Source: Biostraticola tofi
GTDB lineage: Bacteria > Pseudomonadota > Gammaproteobacteria > Enterobacterales > Enterobacteriaceae
Length of the DNA: 64,000 bases
Direction of reading: 5' to 3'
NCBI RefSeq assembly: GCF_004343195.1
Contig: NZ_SMCR01000001.1
Coordinates: forward strand, 186,001-250,000
In this document: piece after piece, positions 62,988-64,000 of the stretch
How the letters are laid out: every line of letters begins with the position of its first letter
Position numbering within the stretch: position 1 is the first letter of the stretch
Made by a program: the position numbers and the translations under genes
Notes under the pieces: model-generated
Told to the model about the DNA's origin: nothing
What the model saw: the letters and a program-made list of their open reading frames with translations, nothing else
Databases searched by the model: none

Positions 62988-63305
62988 TTATTCCTTTGGG
63001 ACTACCGTAACCGGTGCCTGTGCCATGGGAGTCGTCTGCTCCGCCGGCGTAAGTTGCTGTTCCAGACGTTTGATTTTACGCTCTGCACGCATCAAGGCGA
63101 TACGGATCCGCAGATAAAACAGTCCGCAGATGATCCAGCCGAGGATAAAGCCCAGCCCGAACAGGAAGGTCAGTAACGATGAGACCCGATATTGTCCTTG
63201 TGCCACCAGATAGTTAAAGGAAACTACCTGATCGTTATGCGCTCCAAAGGTGACGGAAGCAATAAATACCACGCCAACCAGCAAAAATATCAGAACATAT
63301 TTCAC
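62988..63305 (-). CDS. lapA: LapA (YciS), LapB partner
   Basis: Inner-membrane protein of 105 residues (E. coli 102) from GTG 63305, with AGGA 6 bases upstream; the longer frame is rejected. Two membrane helices (about 3-22 and 42-65) are followed by a basic coiled-coil stretch (RAERKIKRLEQQL). It forms a complex with LapB in LPS assembly. In E. coli the operon promoters are heat-shock regulated. pgpB, upstream in E. coli, is not seen. Confidence 0.94.
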   Translation of the reverse strand: MKYVLIFLLVGVVFIASVTFGAHNDQVVSFNYLVAQGQYRVSSLLTFLFGLGFILGWIICGLFYLRIRIALMRAERKIKRLEQQLTPAEQTTPMAQAPVTVVPKE

Positions 63306-63543
63306 ATTGATTCCTGCAAGCCAAGTGTAGGTTGGATTCAGCCAAATGTTTGGCACCCAGAGTCTATAAATTAGCATTTCCCGCGTGGCTAAGGAAATTC
63401 TCCAGACAGTTTGATGATAAATCACGCATTGATGTCACTGTTGCGGCGATTTCTGCAGTACTGGGGCCTGCTCTGTTCAGCTTTCCTTAATTACTATAAG
63501 GGCGAACAGCATAAAACCCAACCGCTAACACCCGAGCTTGTTA

Positions 63544-63563
63544 TTTATTCATCAATGAATAAA
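63544..63563. promoter_or_regulatory. Palindrome upstream of the SorC-type gene
   Basis: TTTATTCATCAATGAATAAA is a perfect 9+9 inverted repeat with a 2-base centre, 35 bases before the regulator start. The position fits an autoregulatory operator. Confidence 0.5.
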
Positions 63564-63598
63564 AATGAGACTTATCTAAGACTATCGGGATCGTCAGC

Positions 63599-64000
63599 AT
63601 GTCAAAACAGGATGAACAGCGCCTCTTGGTAAAGATAGCGACGTTGTATTATAGCGAAAACAAGAAACAGGCCGATATTGCCCAGGCGCTTCATCTCTCC
63701 CAATCCTTTGTCTCCAGAGCCATCACCCGCTGCGTCAGAGAAGGGGTGGTTAAAATCAGTGTCGTTCAGCCGCCGAACATGTTCATCGGCCTGGAGTCGG
63801 CCATTCAGCAGCGCTATGGCATCGATCAGGCGATCATTGTCGATGTCGCCGATAATGCGGGCGCTTTGCAAATCAAGCAGGCCATTGGTTCGGCTGCCGC
63901 CCATTACCTGCAGACCAGTATCCGGCCCAACGATCTGGTCGGTATCTCATCCTGGAGCAGCACCCTCAGAGCGATGGTGGATAATCTGCATCCGCTGGCG
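63599..64000 (+). CDS. SorC-family transcriptional regulator, N-terminal part
   Basis: The gene runs off the right edge; 134 codons are visible. ATG 63599 has GGGA about 8 bases upstream. The N-terminal HTH (LLVKIATLYYSENKKQADIAQALHLSQSFVSRAI) is typical of SorC/DeoR/LsrR regulators. The start of the sugar-phosphate-binding domain follows (RYGIDQAIIVDV, then IGSAAAHYLQ and the GISSWSST effector loop). Such proteins control sugar or polyol operons, usually adjacent, so the target operon probably lies beyond the window. The exact family member cannot be named. Confidence 0.82.
   Translation, partial: MSKQDEQRLLVKIATLYYSENKKQADIAQALHLSQSFVSRAITRCVREGVVKISVVQPPNMFIGLESAIQQRYGIDQAIIVDVADNAGALQIKQAIGSAAAHYLQTSIRPNDLVGISSWSSTLRAMVDNLHPLA

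Overview
The window is a continuous stretch of chromosome from a gammaproteobacterium of the order Enterobacterales. Almost every core gene has a recognisable Escherichia coli counterpart. The order ydgH-rstAB-asr-ydgU-ydgD / hrpA-azoR / ydbH-ynbE-ldhA-ydbJ-nifJ / ttcA-fnrS-zntB / mppA-mpaA-ycjG-tpx-tyrR-ycjF-ycjX / psp / sap-fabI / rnb / osmB-yciH-pyrF-lapB-lapA follows the E. coli terminus-proximal map, with many E. coli genes between these blocks missing. The moderately GC-rich coding sequence and the KdgR-type operator point to a soft-rot or Sodalis-like lineage (Pectobacteriaceae/Bruguierivoracaceae). That placement is inference; no rRNA gene is present to settle it.

Layout. 1-4.1 kb: end of ydgH, an unknown ORF, the RstAB two-component system, an apparent Tus-binding Ter site, an RstA box, acid-shock gene asr and microprotein ydgU. 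4.2-9.0 kb: periplasmic protease YdgD, a Tsx-type outer-membrane channel with an MFS transporter, and the peptidoglycan glycosyl hydrolase lipoprotein DigH/YddW. 9-24 kb: hrpA, azoR, the YdbH-YnbE envelope bridge (ydbL absent), ldhA, ydbJ, nifJ, a PH-like membrane protein and ttcA. 23.8-25.7 kb: a very proline-rich small protein where E. coli has dbpA, then the FNR-dependent sRNA fnrS and zntB.

25.8-32 kb: murein-peptide recycling (mppA, mpaA, ycjG), tpx and tyrR, with a 7-bp tandem repeat array at the end of mppA. 32-41 kb: ycjF/ycjX, then an apparently accessory operon of a mandelate-racemase-family enzyme and a complete five-gene peptide/opine-type ABC importer. 41-49.5 kb: pspABC (no pspD/E) with a sigma-54 promoter, divergent pspF, a RyhB-family sRNA with Fur boxes, and the sapABCDF importer.

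49.5-64 kb: fabI, an accessory block (LysR regulator, sugar PTS EIICB, YdeP-type molybdoenzyme), rnb, kdgT with KdgR and CRP sites, a lone araD, osmB, yciH, pyrF, the lapAB pair that controls LPS synthesis, and the start of a SorC-family regulator.

Common themes are envelope stress and homeostasis (Rst, Psp, Sap, YdbH, LapAB, DigH, murein recycling) and anaerobic or low-iron adaptation (fnrS, ryhB, nifJ, ldhA). The least expected items are non-coding: two sRNA genes, an orphan Ter site, a 7-bp repeat array and several operators.
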